Origin: Nitrospirota bacterium
GTDB lineage: Bacteria; Nitrospirota; Thermodesulfovibrionia; Thermodesulfovibrionales; SM23-35
Reading direction: 5' to 3'
DNA length: 64,000 bases
Assembly: GCA_014859105.1 (NCBI GenBank)
Contig: JACUUX010000007.1
Span: 1 to 64,000, forward strand
In this document: positions 37,344 to 48,362 of the stretch, one piece after another
Numbering within the stretch: position 1 is the stretch's first letter
Layout of the letters: each line of letters opens with the position of its first letter
The notes under the pieces: model-generated
Database searches by the model: none
Seen by the model: only the letters and a program-made list of their open reading frames with translations
Told to the model about the DNA's origin: nothing
Position numbers and translations under genes: made by a program

Positions 37344-37670
37344 CTATTTATGCCGCCATCCACGATATTGTTTATGATCACGGTAATGTCTATGGTCACG
37401 ATAGTATCTATGATAAGGATAATCATGCTGATTCTTGTAGTACGAATAATGGAGCGAAAAAGAGAACGGGAAATACACGTAGGGAGACCAATAGTCATAG
37501 GGATAATATGAGTAATAAGGGTAATAATATGAATATGCTTGAGGATAGTAATAATCATAACTATCCAAGTACCGTCCCACGCTTTGTTTATTCCAATAGT
37601 CGTAGTAAGATGGCGGATAGCAACTGACAACCGTTGTTAGAAATAAAAACAACACCAATGTTCTTAACAT
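37344..37670 (-). CDS. Tyrosine-rich lipoprotein
   Basis: MLRTLVLFLFLTTVVSCYPPSYYDYW lipobox-like signal followed by Tyr/Pro/His-rich region. Confidence 0.65.
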   Translation of the reverse strand: MLRTLVLFLFLTTVVSCYPPSYYDYWNKQSVGRYLDSYDYYYPQAYSYYYPYYSYYPYDYWSPYVYFPFSFSLHYSYYKNQHDYPYHRYYRDHRHYRDHKQYRGWRHK

Positions 37671-38022
37671 CCTTTATTACTCCTCTTTTGACTTATCTTA
37701 TTTTATTATAGCAGTCTTCATGAAATCTGCTCGACATTTTTAAAACTTATGAAGTAGAGCAGTGGAATCTCACGTCCATGCTGGTATATATTTCGGTTAG
37801 AAAGTTTTAAGTAGGTTTTTTTGCAGATTCTCTATTACGAATCGCTTGGGCAGTGTTTAGAAGTGAATGTTTCTTTTGGTATTTAAGAGGCTCTCAAGTT
37901 TTCCACTTATCATCCCGGTAGACATGACGTTGAGCTATTAACCCTGCAATTTGTGTTACAATTCAGCATAACAATCTGATATTTTCGTAGATTAGCAGAA
38001 ACCGGATATCCACGCGTTGGTC

Positions 38023-38050
38023 GTATAACATTCCATTTTGGATGTTATAC
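38023..38050. promoter_or_regulatory. 9-bp perfect inverted repeat upstream of transporter
   Basis: gtataacat-N10-atgttatac. Confidence 0.4.
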
Positions 38051-38069
38051 AGATCACAGCGTCCACCTC

Positions 38070-39473
38070 TTGCTAACAAAGAGACTTCTTATGATTGATA
38101 ACTTTATCATTGTCATTTATTTAATCCTGATTCTGTATATAGGCTTCACCAGCCGTCGCTTAAGCGGCTTCAGGGAGTTCGCTGTATCTCATGGCCACTA
38201 CGGCTGGCTTGTGATTTGCTGCACATTGTCGGCATCATTTATTGGCGGAGGTTTTTCCACAGGTAATGCGGCAAAAGTATTTTCCAATGGCATTGTTTAT
38301 CCGCTTGCCCTGCTTGGATTCAGTCTGCAAATCATACTGGTGGCATTGTTTATAGCTCCGCGGATCAAGTCTTTCCCGGGCGCTGTATCGGTGGGAGATA
38401 TCATAGAGCCTGCATATGGGAAAAAAGCACGTGTCATCACAGGTTTTTTTGCGATGCTGATTTGTGCAGGGATTCTTGGAGCACAGATTGGGGCTCTGGG
38501 AGCAATCTTTAATGTTTTTTTCGGTATGTCACCGATAGTTGGTATTTTGGTTGGGTGCGGTATCATATTCTTTTATTCCACTGTCGGGGGTATGACTGCT
38601 GTGGTCAAGACAGATGTCTTGCAGTTTATTCTGCTGATAATAGGCATACCCTTATTATTTGTGTTAGGCGTAAATCTGTGCGGAGGGTGGTCGGCGTTTT
38701 TATCAGCAATACCGGATAGTCACTTGCAAATTATCGGTGAGCGGATGCCGCTGTTGTCGTTCGCATCATTGTTTCTGGTATTTATGTTTGGTGAAACTTT
38801 GGTTCCTCCCTATGTGCAGCGTCTTCTGCTTGGGCGTGATGCCAGAGCCACCAGCAAAGGTAATTTCTGGAGCGGTGTGATATCGGCTCCGTTTTTCTTG
38901 ATAAGCGGCGGTCTCGGTCTTATCGCCTTGCAATTGAATCCGGGTATCTCAAGTAATCTCGCCCTTCCAGGAGTTATCAAATGGGTATTGCCCATCGGAC
39001 TGAGCGGACTTGTTATTTCTGGTGTCATTTCTATTGTTATGTCCTCCGCTGATTCGTTTCTCAACGCCTCATCGGTGGCTTTAGTGCAAGATATTCTTAA
39101 ACCATTGCGTAATCAGCCTTTGACAGAACGACAAGCCTTAAACATCGCCCGTCTGACCAATTTAATCACCGGCAGTCTGGCGTTGCTCTTTGCGTTTATG
39201 ATTCCTAATGTTCTGGATATCCTGATTGCCGCCTACGATTACTGGGCGCCTACGGTATTGGTTCCTCTTGTTGCGGTATTGCTTGGAAAGAAGGTTGTAA
39301 AGGCTTCTTTTTATGCCGCCGTGGTTGCCGGAACAGTGACAACATTATTGTGGGATAAAATATTAAGCAGGCCTTTCGGGTTTCAAGGATTTCTGATGGG
39401 AATCCTGCTCAGCTTTATAGCATTTATGTTGGTAAATGCCTTAAAAATGACCGACGAAGCGCCTGGAGCATAG
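38070..39473 (+). CDS. Sodium:solute symporter family protein
   Basis: Multi-TM SSS pattern; FYSTVGGMTAVVKTDVLQF. Confidence 0.93.
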   Translation: MLTKRLLMIDNFIIVIYLILILYIGFTSRRLSGFREFAVSHGHYGWLVICCTLSASFIGGGFSTGNAAKVFSNGIVYPLALLGFSLQIILVALFIAPRIKSFPGAVSVGDIIEPAYGKKARVITGFFAMLICAGILGAQIGALGAIFNVFFGMSPIVGILVGCGIIFFYSTVGGMTAVVKTDVLQFILLIIGIPLLFVLGVNLCGGWSAFLSAIPDSHLQIIGERMPLLSFASLFLVFMFGETLVPPYVQRLLLGRDARATSKGNFWSGVISAPFFLISGGLGLIALQLNPGISSNLALPGVIKWVLPIGLSGLVISGVISIVMSSADSFLNASSVALVQDILKPLRNQPLTERQALNIARLTNLITGSLALLFAFMIPNVLDILIAAYDYWAPTVLVPLVAVLLGKKVVKASFYAAVVAGTVTTLLWDKILSRPFGFQGFLMGILLSFIAFMLVNALKMTDEAPGA

Positions 39474-39500
39474 GCTTTGACGAAGCTGTCTTTAAGGTCT

Positions 39501-40139
39501 TCATATCAAATCTGCATTTTTCGCCAGAGTTCTAAGCGCATCATCATACAAGGCCGTTCTGCGTTTTGCAATGTCTTCGCCGGGAAAAAGGGCATGGCCT
39601 GCCCTGACGTGCATCACTACAAGTCGCCACTCGGTACCATGAAGACCGACGGTGGTCCAGTGTGCATCCTTCTTGACCAGCTTCTCCGACCCCTCTTGCC
39701 TGAACTCATAGCTGCCGGCCCCGGTTTTTTCCTCGCCCGCCATAAGCCGCGGGAAATACTGGCGGTCCCGGAGGTTAAGGTCGGTCAAACCCTTTTCCAC
39801 TGTATAAAACGCGCCGTCGGGCCGCACAAACCACACGGCGGCGGCTTCTATGCCGCTCCTGCCGAATTCGGCCAGCACCCCTCTCATATTTTTCCATTCT
39901 CCGCTCCGAGCCTCTTCCGTGACCGATATGATCTTAAGGCCGCGCAGAACGTTTTCGACATGCCCCTCTCCAAGCGCCGCAAAGGAATTCAGGAGAAGAC
40001 GTAAATTAGCCATACTTATCTCGCCCTCGTCCTGAACAGGAGCCATTTCCCCCGACGCCATGGCAGATAGTGATAGCACTAATAAAGCCAATAAAATCAT
40101 TCTTGATGTTTTCATGGCACGCCCCTTTCTTCTACTCAT
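39501..40139 (-). CDS. Secreted Cache-like sensor/hypothetical protein
   Basis: Signal peptide; GIEAAAVWFVRPDGAFYTVEKGLTDLNLRDRQYFPRLMAGE. Confidence 0.6.
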   Translation of the reverse strand: MSRRKGRAMKTSRMILLALLVLSLSAMASGEMAPVQDEGEISMANLRLLLNSFAALGEGHVENVLRGLKIISVTEEARSGEWKNMRGVLAEFGRSGIEAAAVWFVRPDGAFYTVEKGLTDLNLRDRQYFPRLMAGEEKTGAGSYEFRQEGSEKLVKKDAHWTTVGLHGTEWRLVVMHVRAGHALFPGEDIAKRRTALYDDALRTLAKNADLI

Positions 40140-40216
40140 GATAATTTGACTATCATTCTGAAAATAAAGTCAAGCCCTGATATAATGATATAAATTTCAC
40201 TCAAGGAGTAAATCAA

Positions 40217-41959
40217 TTGAAGATAATTCTCATCTATCCTTACTGCCTCGACGAAAGGCTCCATGAGGAAGATGTACAGGTTGTTCCCATCGGTCTGTAT
40301 TACATTGGCGCACTTTTAAAGGAAAATAAATATGATGTGGATATATTGAACTGGCACGACATCAATAGGACACCCCAAAGGATCGAGGAGACACTTAAAG
40401 AAAAAAATCCTGATGTGATCGGATTTTCCATTGTGCATGCAAACCGGTGGGGTGGAATAGATATCGCCAGAACTGCGAAACGGATTCTTCCTGAAGTAAA
40501 AATTGTGTTTGGCGGAATCGGGACTACTTTTCTGTGGAAGCATCTTCTGACACATTTCAAGGAAATAGATTTCGCTGTCCTGGGTGAAGGGGAATATAGC
40601 TTTCTCAAACTCATACAGTGCATCGAGAAAGCAAATTACGATGGAATCAGCGGGATCCTGGGAATCGCTTTCCGGAAGGGGAAAGAGATTGTAAAAACAG
40701 GCAATGCGGAAGTGATTCAGGACCTCGACCGATTGCCTATGCCTTCAAAGTATTTCGAATTTCAACATCTTGTCTCTTCCCGAGGCTGCCCCGCCAAGTG
40801 CACCTTCTGCGGGTCACCCCGGTTCTGGGGACATAAGGTTAGATTTCACTACCCGCAATACTTTGTAGAGCAATTGGAGCAACTATACAGGAAGGGCATC
40901 ACCTTCTTCTATATCTCGGATGATACCTTCACCATGAAAAAAGACAGGGTAATACAGATATGTAGAAATATCATAGAAAAGGGCTTGAAAATAACCTGGT
41001 TTGCCATCTCACGTGTTAATTATGTGGATGAAGAGATGCTTTACTGGATGAAAAAGGCCGGCTGTAGTCAGATCAGCTATGGAGTGGAAAGCGGATCTGA
41101 GAAGATCAGGAACGTATTAAATAAAAAAATCAAAACTGAAGATATCAAAAGGGCTTTCGACCTGACCACAAGATACGGCATCCTTGCCCGCGCCTATTTC
41201 ATCTATGGTTCACCTGGAGAAAACTGGGAAACCATTCAGGAGACCATTGATTTAATCCATGAGATCAAGCCCCTGAGTGTGATATTTTATATACTGGATA
41301 TCTTTCCAGGTACCGCTTTATATGATGATTTTAAACGCAGGACAAAACTAAATGATGATGTCTGGTTAAAGAGAATAGAGGATATCATGTATTTTGAAAC
41401 AGACCCGCATATTTCCGGGGATATAATTCTAAAATTCGGCCAAAAGCTTAGATCTGAATATTACAGATACCTTCCAGATTTTGCAGATTCTATAAAGCTT
41501 GCGGATAAAAAAGACCTCTATGAAAGCCATGCCGATTTTCTATCAAGACTTGCTATGACATTCAGCCTGGGAGACTATGCATCAATTGAGGCTATACCAG
41601 ATAAAGAAAAAGTCGCTCAGAGACTCTACGAAAGATCATTATCATATTATCCGGACCATAGGGCTTATCTGGGGTTAGGTATTCTTATGCAGAAGCAGAA
41701 GAAATACGAGGAATCTATCCGGATACTCTCCGAGGGAATAAAACTATTTCCTGAAAGCGAATCATTAGCCATATGTCTGGGCATCAGTTGCATGAACCTT
41801 GGGAAATATGAAGAAGCGATGAAATGCTTTCTTAAGTTTCCGAATTCGACCGACGCACTTCGATACTCCGCCATTTGCTATCGCGCGCTGGGGGACTTCG
41901 AAAAAGAATCATCCATTCTTAAAAGACTTGGAAGCCAGTCAGAACTTAAAAAAGGTTAA
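40217..41959 (+). CDS. B12-binding radical SAM protein with C-terminal TPRs
   Basis: SSRGCPAKCTFCGSPRFWG; N-terminal B12-binding pattern; C-terminal TPR. Confidence 0.93.
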   Translation: MKIILIYPYCLDERLHEEDVQVVPIGLYYIGALLKENKYDVDILNWHDINRTPQRIEETLKEKNPDVIGFSIVHANRWGGIDIARTAKRILPEVKIVFGGIGTTFLWKHLLTHFKEIDFAVLGEGEYSFLKLIQCIEKANYDGISGILGIAFRKGKEIVKTGNAEVIQDLDRLPMPSKYFEFQHLVSSRGCPAKCTFCGSPRFWGHKVRFHYPQYFVEQLEQLYRKGITFFYISDDTFTMKKDRVIQICRNIIEKGLKITWFAISRVNYVDEEMLYWMKKAGCSQISYGVESGSEKIRNVLNKKIKTEDIKRAFDLTTRYGILARAYFIYGSPGENWETIQETIDLIHEIKPLSVIFYILDIFPGTALYDDFKRRTKLNDDVWLKRIEDIMYFETDPHISGDIILKFGQKLRSEYYRYLPDFADSIKLADKKDLYESHADFLSRLAMTFSLGDYASIEAIPDKEKVAQRLYERSLSYYPDHRAYLGLGILMQKQKKYEESIRILSEGIKLFPESESLAICLGISCMNLGKYEEAMKCFLKFPNSTDALRYSAICYRALGDFEKESSILKRLGSQSELKKG

Positions 41960-41964
41960 ATATT

Positions 41965-42552
41965 CTAATAGTGCTTCTTCAGTTCTATCAGAACCTGCTT
42001 GGCAACAGACTTGAGGGTTTCAAACACACCCTTGCCCGTAATTGCTACGGCTTCAAACCATTGGACCTCGAGATGATTGAGAAGCCTGTCCATCTCTTCG
42101 AGAGGCACGATATTAGAAAGGTCTCTTTTGTTATATTGTATTGTGAATGGAAGCCTTTCAAGCTCATAACCCTGTTCTGCGAGGTTTATCTTGAGGTCGT
42201 CGAAGCTCTCGATATTGGATTCCATCCTTTCAATCTGGCTATCAGCAACAAATACAACACCATCGACACCTTTAAGTATGAGTTTTCTGCTCGCTGCATA
42301 AAATACCTGTCCCGGGACTGTATAAAGATGAAATCTTATTCTGAACCCTTTTATGTCACCGAGTGCTAATGGAAGAAAGTCAAAAAAAAGCGTTCTCTCT
42401 GTTTCTGTTGCGAGGGATATGAGCTTTCCCTTTTGATTGGGATTTGTTCGTTTATAAATGTATTGAAGGTTTGTAGTCTTTCCACAAAGCCCTGGTCCGT
42501 AATAAACTATTTTACAATTTATCTCGCGTGAAGAGTAATTTATAAAGGACAC
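41965..42552 (-). CDS. mglA: MglA-like small GTPase
   Basis: KIVYYGPGLCGKTTNLQYIYKRT...TVPGQVFYAASRKLILKGVDGVVFVADS...YNKRDL. Confidence 0.95.
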   Translation of the reverse strand: MSFINYSSREINCKIVYYGPGLCGKTTNLQYIYKRTNPNQKGKLISLATETERTLFFDFLPLALGDIKGFRIRFHLYTVPGQVFYAASRKLILKGVDGVVFVADSQIERMESNIESFDDLKINLAEQGYELERLPFTIQYNKRDLSNIVPLEEMDRLLNHLEVQWFEAVAITGKGVFETLKSVAKQVLIELKKHY

Positions 42553-42563
42553 TTAAAGTGCAC

Positions 42564-43058
42564 CTACCTGAAGAGATTATCAATGTCTTCATCGGTGATC
42601 TCTGCGAAAATAGATTCCTCTAACTTTCCTTCGCCTCTTTCCTTTTCTACTTTCCGGGAGATATCGTCGAATATATTACTTAATGACTCGGTGGCCTTTT
42701 TTACGCGAAGGCGTACTAAACCAAGCGATGACCTGTGGTCGAAAATAACAACTAGGATAACCCGCTGTCCAATAAGTGATATATGAATATTGTCTTTTTC
42801 TCCTTCATGGAAGAGGATGGTGAATTCCCTTTCACCCAGAAGCCTTGCGATGCCTCCTGTTGCGGCTATATTACCTGCTGTAAGGGATGCAAGTGAAGTG
42901 GTATCTATATCCCGTGTTTCTCCAGCTGATGCTATGAGCTGACCATTTTTATCGACAAGGAAGACAACTTTGGCATTTGCCTGGCGACGTAGTTTCTGGA
43001 GTTCCTCTTCTATCTTCAGGAACTCCTCTTCATACATCACAAGGTCAGAACCAGTCAT
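42564..43058 (-). CDS. mglB: MglB-like roadblock/LC7 protein
   Basis: KVVFLVDKNGQLIASAGETRDIDTTSLASLTAGNIAATGGIARLLGE. Confidence 0.92.
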   Translation of the reverse strand: MTGSDLVMYEEEFLKIEEELQKLRRQANAKVVFLVDKNGQLIASAGETRDIDTTSLASLTAGNIAATGGIARLLGEREFTILFHEGEKDNIHISLIGQRVILVVIFDHRSSLGLVRLRVKKATESLSNIFDDISRKVEKERGEGKLEESIFAEITDEDIDNLFR

Positions 43059-43091
43059 GGTGTTAAAACTATCATATTTTAAAGCTTAATA

Positions 43092-44030
43092 TCAAGAGGC
43101 AAACAAAGCTTCCTCTTTTTGGAGCTTTTCCCATTCCCTGTCAATATCTTCCTGTGATTTCTTAATGATCCATTCATTCTCCGGTTTAAAGAGGTGTTTG
43201 AATCTTCCCTGTGGCCTGAGAAAATCTTCAACAGGCCTTTTCTGCTTTGGCCTGAAAGTGATCTTTGTAACCCCATTCTCTACTTCATAAAGAGGCCAGT
43301 GACAGGTTTCTACTGCAAGCCTGCTCAACATTATGGAATCATCGGTCCGGGACCTCCACCCCCTGTTACATGGTGATAGTATATTCATAAATTTCGGTCC
43401 TTTAATCTCTAATGCCTTTCTGACCTTCTTCATCAAATCCATCCAGTGGCTCGGAGATGCCTGCGCAACATAAGGGATATCGTGGGCTGCCATAATTCTC
43501 GTCAGGTTCTTTCTCTGTTCAGTTTTTCCCGGGACTGCACTTCCCGCAGGCCTGGTTGTCGTATCAGCACCGAAAGGGGTTGCACTTGAGCGTTGAATCC
43601 CGGTATTCATGTATGCGCCGTTGTCATAACAAATATAAAGCATGTCATGCCCTCGTTCCATTGCACCTGACAGACTCTGCAATCCTATATCATATGTTCC
43701 TCCGTCACCGCCGAATGCTATAAATTTGATCTCCCTGTCGATCTTCCCCTGCTTCTTTAAAGCCCTGTACATTGTCTCAACACCCGATATCGTGGCAGCA
43801 GCATTCTCAAAGGCACTATGTATCCATGGAATTTTCCATGCAGTATAATCGGATATACAGGTTGAAACCTCGAGACATCCTGTAGAGTTTGCAGCTATAA
43901 CAGGATAATCCGATGCCATGAGAACCATTTTTACAACAGTCGGTGCACCACATCCGGCGCACATCCTGTGACCTGCTGATATCAGTACATCTTTTTTAGA
44001 AAGTTCTCTCAGCTTCAGTATCTTTGCCAT
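43092..44030 (-). CDS. porB: Pyruvate:ferredoxin oxidoreductase beta subunit
   Basis: GHRMCAGCGAPTVVKMVL...FGGDGGTYDIGLQSLSGAMERGHDMLYICYDNGAYMNTGIQRSSATPFGA. Confidence 0.95.
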   Translation of the reverse strand: MAKILKLRELSKKDVLISAGHRMCAGCGAPTVVKMVLMASDYPVIAANSTGCLEVSTCISDYTAWKIPWIHSAFENAAATISGVETMYRALKKQGKIDREIKFIAFGGDGGTYDIGLQSLSGAMERGHDMLYICYDNGAYMNTGIQRSSATPFGADTTTRPAGSAVPGKTEQRKNLTRIMAAHDIPYVAQASPSHWMDLMKKVRKALEIKGPKFMNILSPCNRGWRSRTDDSIMLSRLAVETCHWPLYEVENGVTKITFRPKQKRPVEDFLRPQGRFKHLFKPENEWIIKKSQEDIDREWEKLQKEEALFAS

Positions 44031-44031
44031 T

Positions 44032-45213
44032 TTATTCCCTGACCCCTATGTATTCTTTGTAAGCTTTTACTTTTCCGGATCGTGTTATCTCGATAAGTTC
44101 ATTAAGAACATGTTCTGCATGCTCGGGCAGGTAATCCCTGCCGCCGAGTCCGTATATTTTATTGATCAGTAACGGTTTTTTATCATAAGGATAAAGGCTT
44201 GTCGATATATCAAGGAACATCTGTCCGAAAGAACCACCAAATGCATCAGATCTGTCAAGTACGCATATAGCCTTTAAATATTTAAGTGCTTCTCCCATTT
44301 CTACATAAGGAAAAGGCCTGTATAATCTGGGTTTTAAAAGGCCTGCTTTTATTCCCCTGTCTCTGAATTCGTCGATCACATCTTTTGTCGTCCCTGCAGC
44401 AGAATTCAAAATTACTATTCCAATATCTGCATCATCAAGCCTGTATGTTTCAAAAAGCCCATATTTTCTACCTGAGAGTTTTTTAAACTCATCTGCTACA
44501 TCCAGAACTATCTTTGATACTTTTGATGCAACTTCATCCTGTGCTTTTCTGTATTCCATATAATAGTCCGGGAGTATCAAAGGCCCGTAACTAAGAGGAT
44601 GTTCGATATCAAGGAGGGGATTCACCTGTCTGAATTCACCAACAAAGTTCTGAACCTCTCCATCCTCAAGATATTCAATCCTGCTGATAGAATGGCCTAT
44701 TATAAAACCGTCATAACATATCATTACAGGAAGCCTTATGTCCAGGTGTTCTGCAATCCGGAATGCCTGAATAGTATTATCATATGCCTCCTGTGCATTC
44801 TCGGACCAGATCTGTATCCAGCCTGAATCCCTTGCCCCCATTGCATCAGAGTGATCACAATGAATATTTAATGGGGCAGAGAGTGACCTGTTGACAACAG
44901 GCATCACTATCGGCAGTCTTAACCCCGATGCAATATATAATATCTCCCACATCAGGGCAAGCCCCTGAGATGAAGTTGCGGTTGCTACCCTGCCGCCGGC
45001 CGCAGATGCACCAACACAGGCACTCATTGCGCTGTGTTCACTCTCAACAAGAACGAGTTCTGTCTGAACCTGACCGTTAGATACAAAGCTTGAGAATCTC
45101 TGCATCAACTCTGTCTGAGGGGTTATGGGATATGCTGCACAGACATCGGGAGTTACCTGCCTCAAGGCATTGGCAACACCTTCGTTTCCTGTGGCAGCGA
45201 CAATCTTTGGCAT
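44032..45213 (-). CDS. porA: Pyruvate:ferredoxin oxidoreductase alpha subunit
   Basis: AAYPITPQTELMQ...ESEHSAMSACVGASAAGGRVATATSSQGLALM. Confidence 0.95.
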   Translation of the reverse strand: MPKIVAATGNEGVANALRQVTPDVCAAYPITPQTELMQRFSSFVSNGQVQTELVLVESEHSAMSACVGASAAGGRVATATSSQGLALMWEILYIASGLRLPIVMPVVNRSLSAPLNIHCDHSDAMGARDSGWIQIWSENAQEAYDNTIQAFRIAEHLDIRLPVMICYDGFIIGHSISRIEYLEDGEVQNFVGEFRQVNPLLDIEHPLSYGPLILPDYYMEYRKAQDEVASKVSKIVLDVADEFKKLSGRKYGLFETYRLDDADIGIVILNSAAGTTKDVIDEFRDRGIKAGLLKPRLYRPFPYVEMGEALKYLKAICVLDRSDAFGGSFGQMFLDISTSLYPYDKKPLLINKIYGLGGRDYLPEHAEHVLNELIEITRSGKVKAYKEYIGVRE

Positions 45214-45506
45214 TATTTCTCCTCCTCAACCATAATAATCGCCTTGATTCCTTTCTTTCCGGGGCATTCAAGAGCACATATCCCGCAGCCTTTACAAAAA
45301 TCATAGTCAAACTCTGCCCTCCTGCCATCCTTTACTTTTATTGCCATATCAGGACAGTACAGCCAGCATAACAGGCACTGTATGCAATGTTCCTTTTTCC
45401 AGACGGGTTTAAACGCCCTCCATGAGCCTGTCTTAAATTCTATAGCATTTCCAGCTTCAAGAATGACAGCACCAGGCGTGACCTCTTTCCATCCCTTCAG
45501 TTTCAT
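45213..45506 (-). CDS. porD: Pyruvate:ferredoxin oxidoreductase delta (ferredoxin) subunit
   Basis: Two 4Fe-4S motifs: CIQCLLCWLYCP and CKGCGICALECP. Confidence 0.95.
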   Translation of the reverse strand: MKLKGWKEVTPGAVILEAGNAIEFKTGSWRAFKPVWKKEHCIQCLLCWLYCPDMAIKVKDGRRAEFDYDFCKGCGICALECPGKKGIKAIIMVEEEK

Positions 45507-46078
45507 CCTTCCTTTACCTCCTCATAACCCCGCTTTGCTGCCTCGAGATTCCCATCTATTATCTCCTGGGAAAACTTTTTACCAAAACTCTTTTTGATAT
45601 CCTCGAGCAGATGTTCAAGACTAACAAGGTCGGTTACCCTGACTAATGCACCGAGTATTGGTAAATTTGGCACTGCCCTTTTGATACAATCCAAAGCTAT
45701 CCTGGTCGCATCAACAGTGTAAACCTTTTGTCCCGGCCCTGCTTTGATTTTTTCCCTTATTTCCTTGGCGTCACTTGAAGTATTAACAACAAATATTGCA
45801 TCCCCGGTAGCACCTTCAGACACATCAATACTGTCAAGCAGCGTGGAGTCAACCACACTGACAACTTTTGGCCGGAGCACAGGACAATGCATTCTTATTT
45901 CCTTCGAACTTATTCTATTATATGCTCTTAATGGCGCCCCTGCCCTTTCAGGGCCGTATTCGGGAAATGCCTGCACATATCTTCCCCCGCTCAAACAGGC
46001 ATCGGCAAGCACCTTTGCAGCTGTAACAGCTCCCTGTCCTCCCCTTCCATGCCACCTTATTTCAACAATTTCAGCCAT
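45503..46078 (-). CDS. porG: Pyruvate:ferredoxin oxidoreductase gamma subunit
   Basis: EIRWHGRGGQGAVTAAKVLADACLSGGRYVQAFPEYGPERAGAPL. Confidence 0.95.
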   Translation of the reverse strand: MAEIVEIRWHGRGGQGAVTAAKVLADACLSGGRYVQAFPEYGPERAGAPLRAYNRISSKEIRMHCPVLRPKVVSVVDSTLLDSIDVSEGATGDAIFVVNTSSDAKEIREKIKAGPGQKVYTVDATRIALDCIKRAVPNLPILGALVRVTDLVSLEHLLEDIKKSFGKKFSQEIIDGNLEAAKRGYEEVKEG

Positions 46079-46193
46079 TTTATCTCCTACAAAGGAATTT
46101 AGCTACTAATTATAATCAATTATTATTTTATTTTTCAAGTTTTCTCTCACTTTTAATTGACTAATTTGCCTCACTTTTTATAGTTTATAAAAT

Positions 46194-47042
46194 ATGATAC
46201 ATAGCATGACCGGATTTGGTAGTGCAATAAGTAATGACTTCATGGTAGAAATACGCTCTTTAAATCACAGATTTATCGATATTGCGATAAAAATGCCACC
46301 TTATATGAGCAAACTTGAAATAGACTTAAGAAATATTGTTAAAAAAAGATTCCACAGGGGAAAATTCGATGTATCCATCTCTTTTATCAACCATAAAGTG
46401 CCACAATTAAAAATAAACAAGGCACTGGCAAAGAATATTTATTCAGCATTGCTTGACTTACAGAAAGAACTCTCCATTCCCGGCGATATAACTATAGAGA
46501 CTCTGACAGTTTACAGAGAAATCCTGAACGAAGAAGAACCTCAATATAAAATAGAAGCTCTTTATGCCACTTTTAGTGAAGCCCTGTCAAATCTTGAAAT
46601 AATGAGAATTCGGGAAGGGCAACTGCTTGCAGATGATATACGGAAAAGGGTAGAGTATCTAATAGAAATAAATGACAAAATAAAATTGCTTGTGCCACAG
46701 GAAGTTGTAAGGTGGAGAGAAAAATTCACCGGCAGGTTGAGGTTGATAATCGAGTCAGGAATTGTTGATAATAATAGAATAACCCAGGAAGCAGCGATAA
46801 TGGCAGAAAAGCTCGATATATCTGAAGAAATCAGCAGAATAGAAAATCATTTGAAACAATTTATAGAAATTCTTGATAAAGATAACAGCATAGGAAAAAA
46901 ACTCGATTTTCTCCTGCAGGAGATGTTCAGGGAGGTTAATACATTAGCCTATAAGTCAGGTGATAATAACATTTCAAATTTAGTTGTTGAGATGAAAACA
47001 GAAATAGAAAAGATTAGAGAACAGGTTCAAAATATTCAATGA
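46194..47042 (+). CDS. yicC: YicC family endoribonuclease-like protein
   Basis: [11 protein letters not shown]...[12 protein letters not shown]...[20 protein letters not shown]. Confidence 0.96.
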   Translation: MIHSMTGFGSAISNDFMVEIRSLNHRFIDIAIKMPPYMSKLEIDLRNIVKKRFHRGKFDVSISFINHKVPQLKINKALAKNIYSALLDLQKELSIPGDITIETLTVYREILNEEEPQYKIEALYATFSEALSNLEIMRIREGQLLADDIRKRVEYLIEINDKIKLLVPQEVVRWREKFTGRLRLIIESGIVDNNRITQEAAIMAEKLDISEEISRIENHLKQFIEILDKDNSIGKKLDFLLQEMFREVNTLAYKSGDNNISNLVVEMKTEIEKIREQVQNIQ

Positions 47043-47338
47043 AAGGAATAATTATGAAAAAAGGTGACCTTAGCCCTGTACTCGTTAATATTGGTTTTGG
47101 CAATGTTGTTGCTGCTTCAAAGGTTGTCGCAATTGTAACTCCGGGTTCTGCCCCCATGAAAAGACTTCGTGAAGAGGCAAAAAAAGCAGGCAGATTGATA
47201 GACGTTACTGAGGGTAGACGGACCCGCTCCATAATAGTGACAGACAGCAACCACATTATTCTCTCAGCAATACAGGCAGAAACAATCACACAGAGATTTT
47301 ATGAGGGACGGGAAACCTTTGCAAGCGAAGAAGGCTAA
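47039..47338 (+). CDS. remA: DUF370/RemA-like regulator
   Basis: [29 protein letters not shown]...[15 protein letters not shown]. Confidence 0.94.
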   Translation: MKGIIMKKGDLSPVLVNIGFGNVVAASKVVAIVTPGSAPMKRLREEAKKAGRLIDVTEGRRTRSIIVTDSNHIILSAIQAETITQRFYEGRETFASEEG

Positions 47339-47945
47339 AGGCAATCTCTTCATAATATCTGCACCATCAGGAGCCGGCAAAACAACTTTATGTAAGAAAC
47401 TTGTCTGCACTCTGCCTGATCTAAAATTTTCGGTCTCTTATACAACGCGGCAACCACGCCCCGGAGAAATTAATAACAGAGACTATACGTTCATCAGTAG
47501 AGAAGCTTTCGCGTCGATGATAGAAAAAGAAGAGTTTATAGAATGGGCAGAGGTACATGAAGAACTCTATGGAACTTCGAGAAAGAGAGTTGAAGAACTT
47601 ATGGAGTCAGGGAGTGATGTTATTCTGGATATCGACACCCAGGGTGCAATGCAAATAAAAAATAAATTTAAAAAAGGTACCTACGTTTTTATACTGCCAC
47701 CCTCTCTGGATATATTGAGAAAAAGGCTCGAAAACAGGTTGACTGATCCTGAAGAGGAGATTGAAAAAAGGATTAAAAGGGCGATTTCTGAGATAAAAAC
47801 CTATACAGAATATGGTTATGTTATAATTAATGACATTCTGGAGGAAGCATTCAAAGAACTTGCATCGATTGTAATATCGCAGAGGACGATAACTGAATTA
47901 ATTAATCCACTCTGGATAGAAGATGAGTTTTTAAAAAGGAGGTGA
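47301..47945 (+). CDS. gmk: Guanylate kinase
   Basis: [19 protein letters not shown]...[13 protein letters not shown]...[11 protein letters not shown]. Confidence 0.97.
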   Translation: MRDGKPLQAKKAKGNLFIISAPSGAGKTTLCKKLVCTLPDLKFSVSYTTRQPRPGEINNRDYTFISREAFASMIEKEEFIEWAEVHEELYGTSRKRVEELMESGSDVILDIDTQGAMQIKNKFKKGTYVFILPPSLDILRKRLENRLTDPEEEIEKRIKRAISEIKTYTEYGYVIINDILEEAFKELASIVISQRTITELINPLWIEDEFLKRR

Positions 47946-47951
47946 GAAGAT

Positions 47952-48362
47952 ATGGATATTATTTCCTTACCTGTGGAATACGACCACAGTAAAATAGACG
48001 GGCGATTCAGGATAATTGCTATAGCATCTCAAAGGGCAAAGGAGCTTGCTGTAGGTGTACAACCGAAAGTGAAAACAAAATCAAAGAAGATAACCACTTT
48101 AGCCATTGAGGAAACTATAAATAATACTGTTGAATTCCTGACAGGTGAAGAAGCCAAAAAGGCAAAAGAAGAGGCGAAAAGATTTGATTACAGGAAACTT
48201 CTTGAGGAGAAGAAAAAGGAGATTAGCAGCGAAGATCTTACAGAGTTTGAAAAAGACCTGAAGGTGTATCTCCATGAAAGGGAGTCAAAGGACAAGAAAA
48301 CTCTGGAGGGGCTGTTCGTTGAAAAACAAGAGGAAGGTTCTGAAAAAGGTACTGAAGAATAA
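47952..48362 (+). CDS. rpoZ: RNA polymerase omega subunit
   Basis: RFRIIAIASQRAKELAVGVQPKV...TTLAIEETINNTVEF; downstream of gmk. Confidence 0.85.
   Translation: MDIISLPVEYDHSKIDGRFRIIAIASQRAKELAVGVQPKVKTKSKKITTLAIEETINNTVEFLTGEEAKKAKEEAKRFDYRKLLEEKKKEISSEDLTEFEKDLKVYLHERESKDKKTLEGLFVEKQEEGSEKGTEE

Noticed and set aside
37316-37630. Ile/Met/Thr-rich minus-strand ORF
   Set aside because: Out-of-frame overlap of the Tyr-rich lipoprotein ORF, which has a convincing signal peptide.
39477-40004. Plus-strand 175-aa ORF
   Set aside because: Antisense to 39501-40139, which has a signal peptide and sensible composition.
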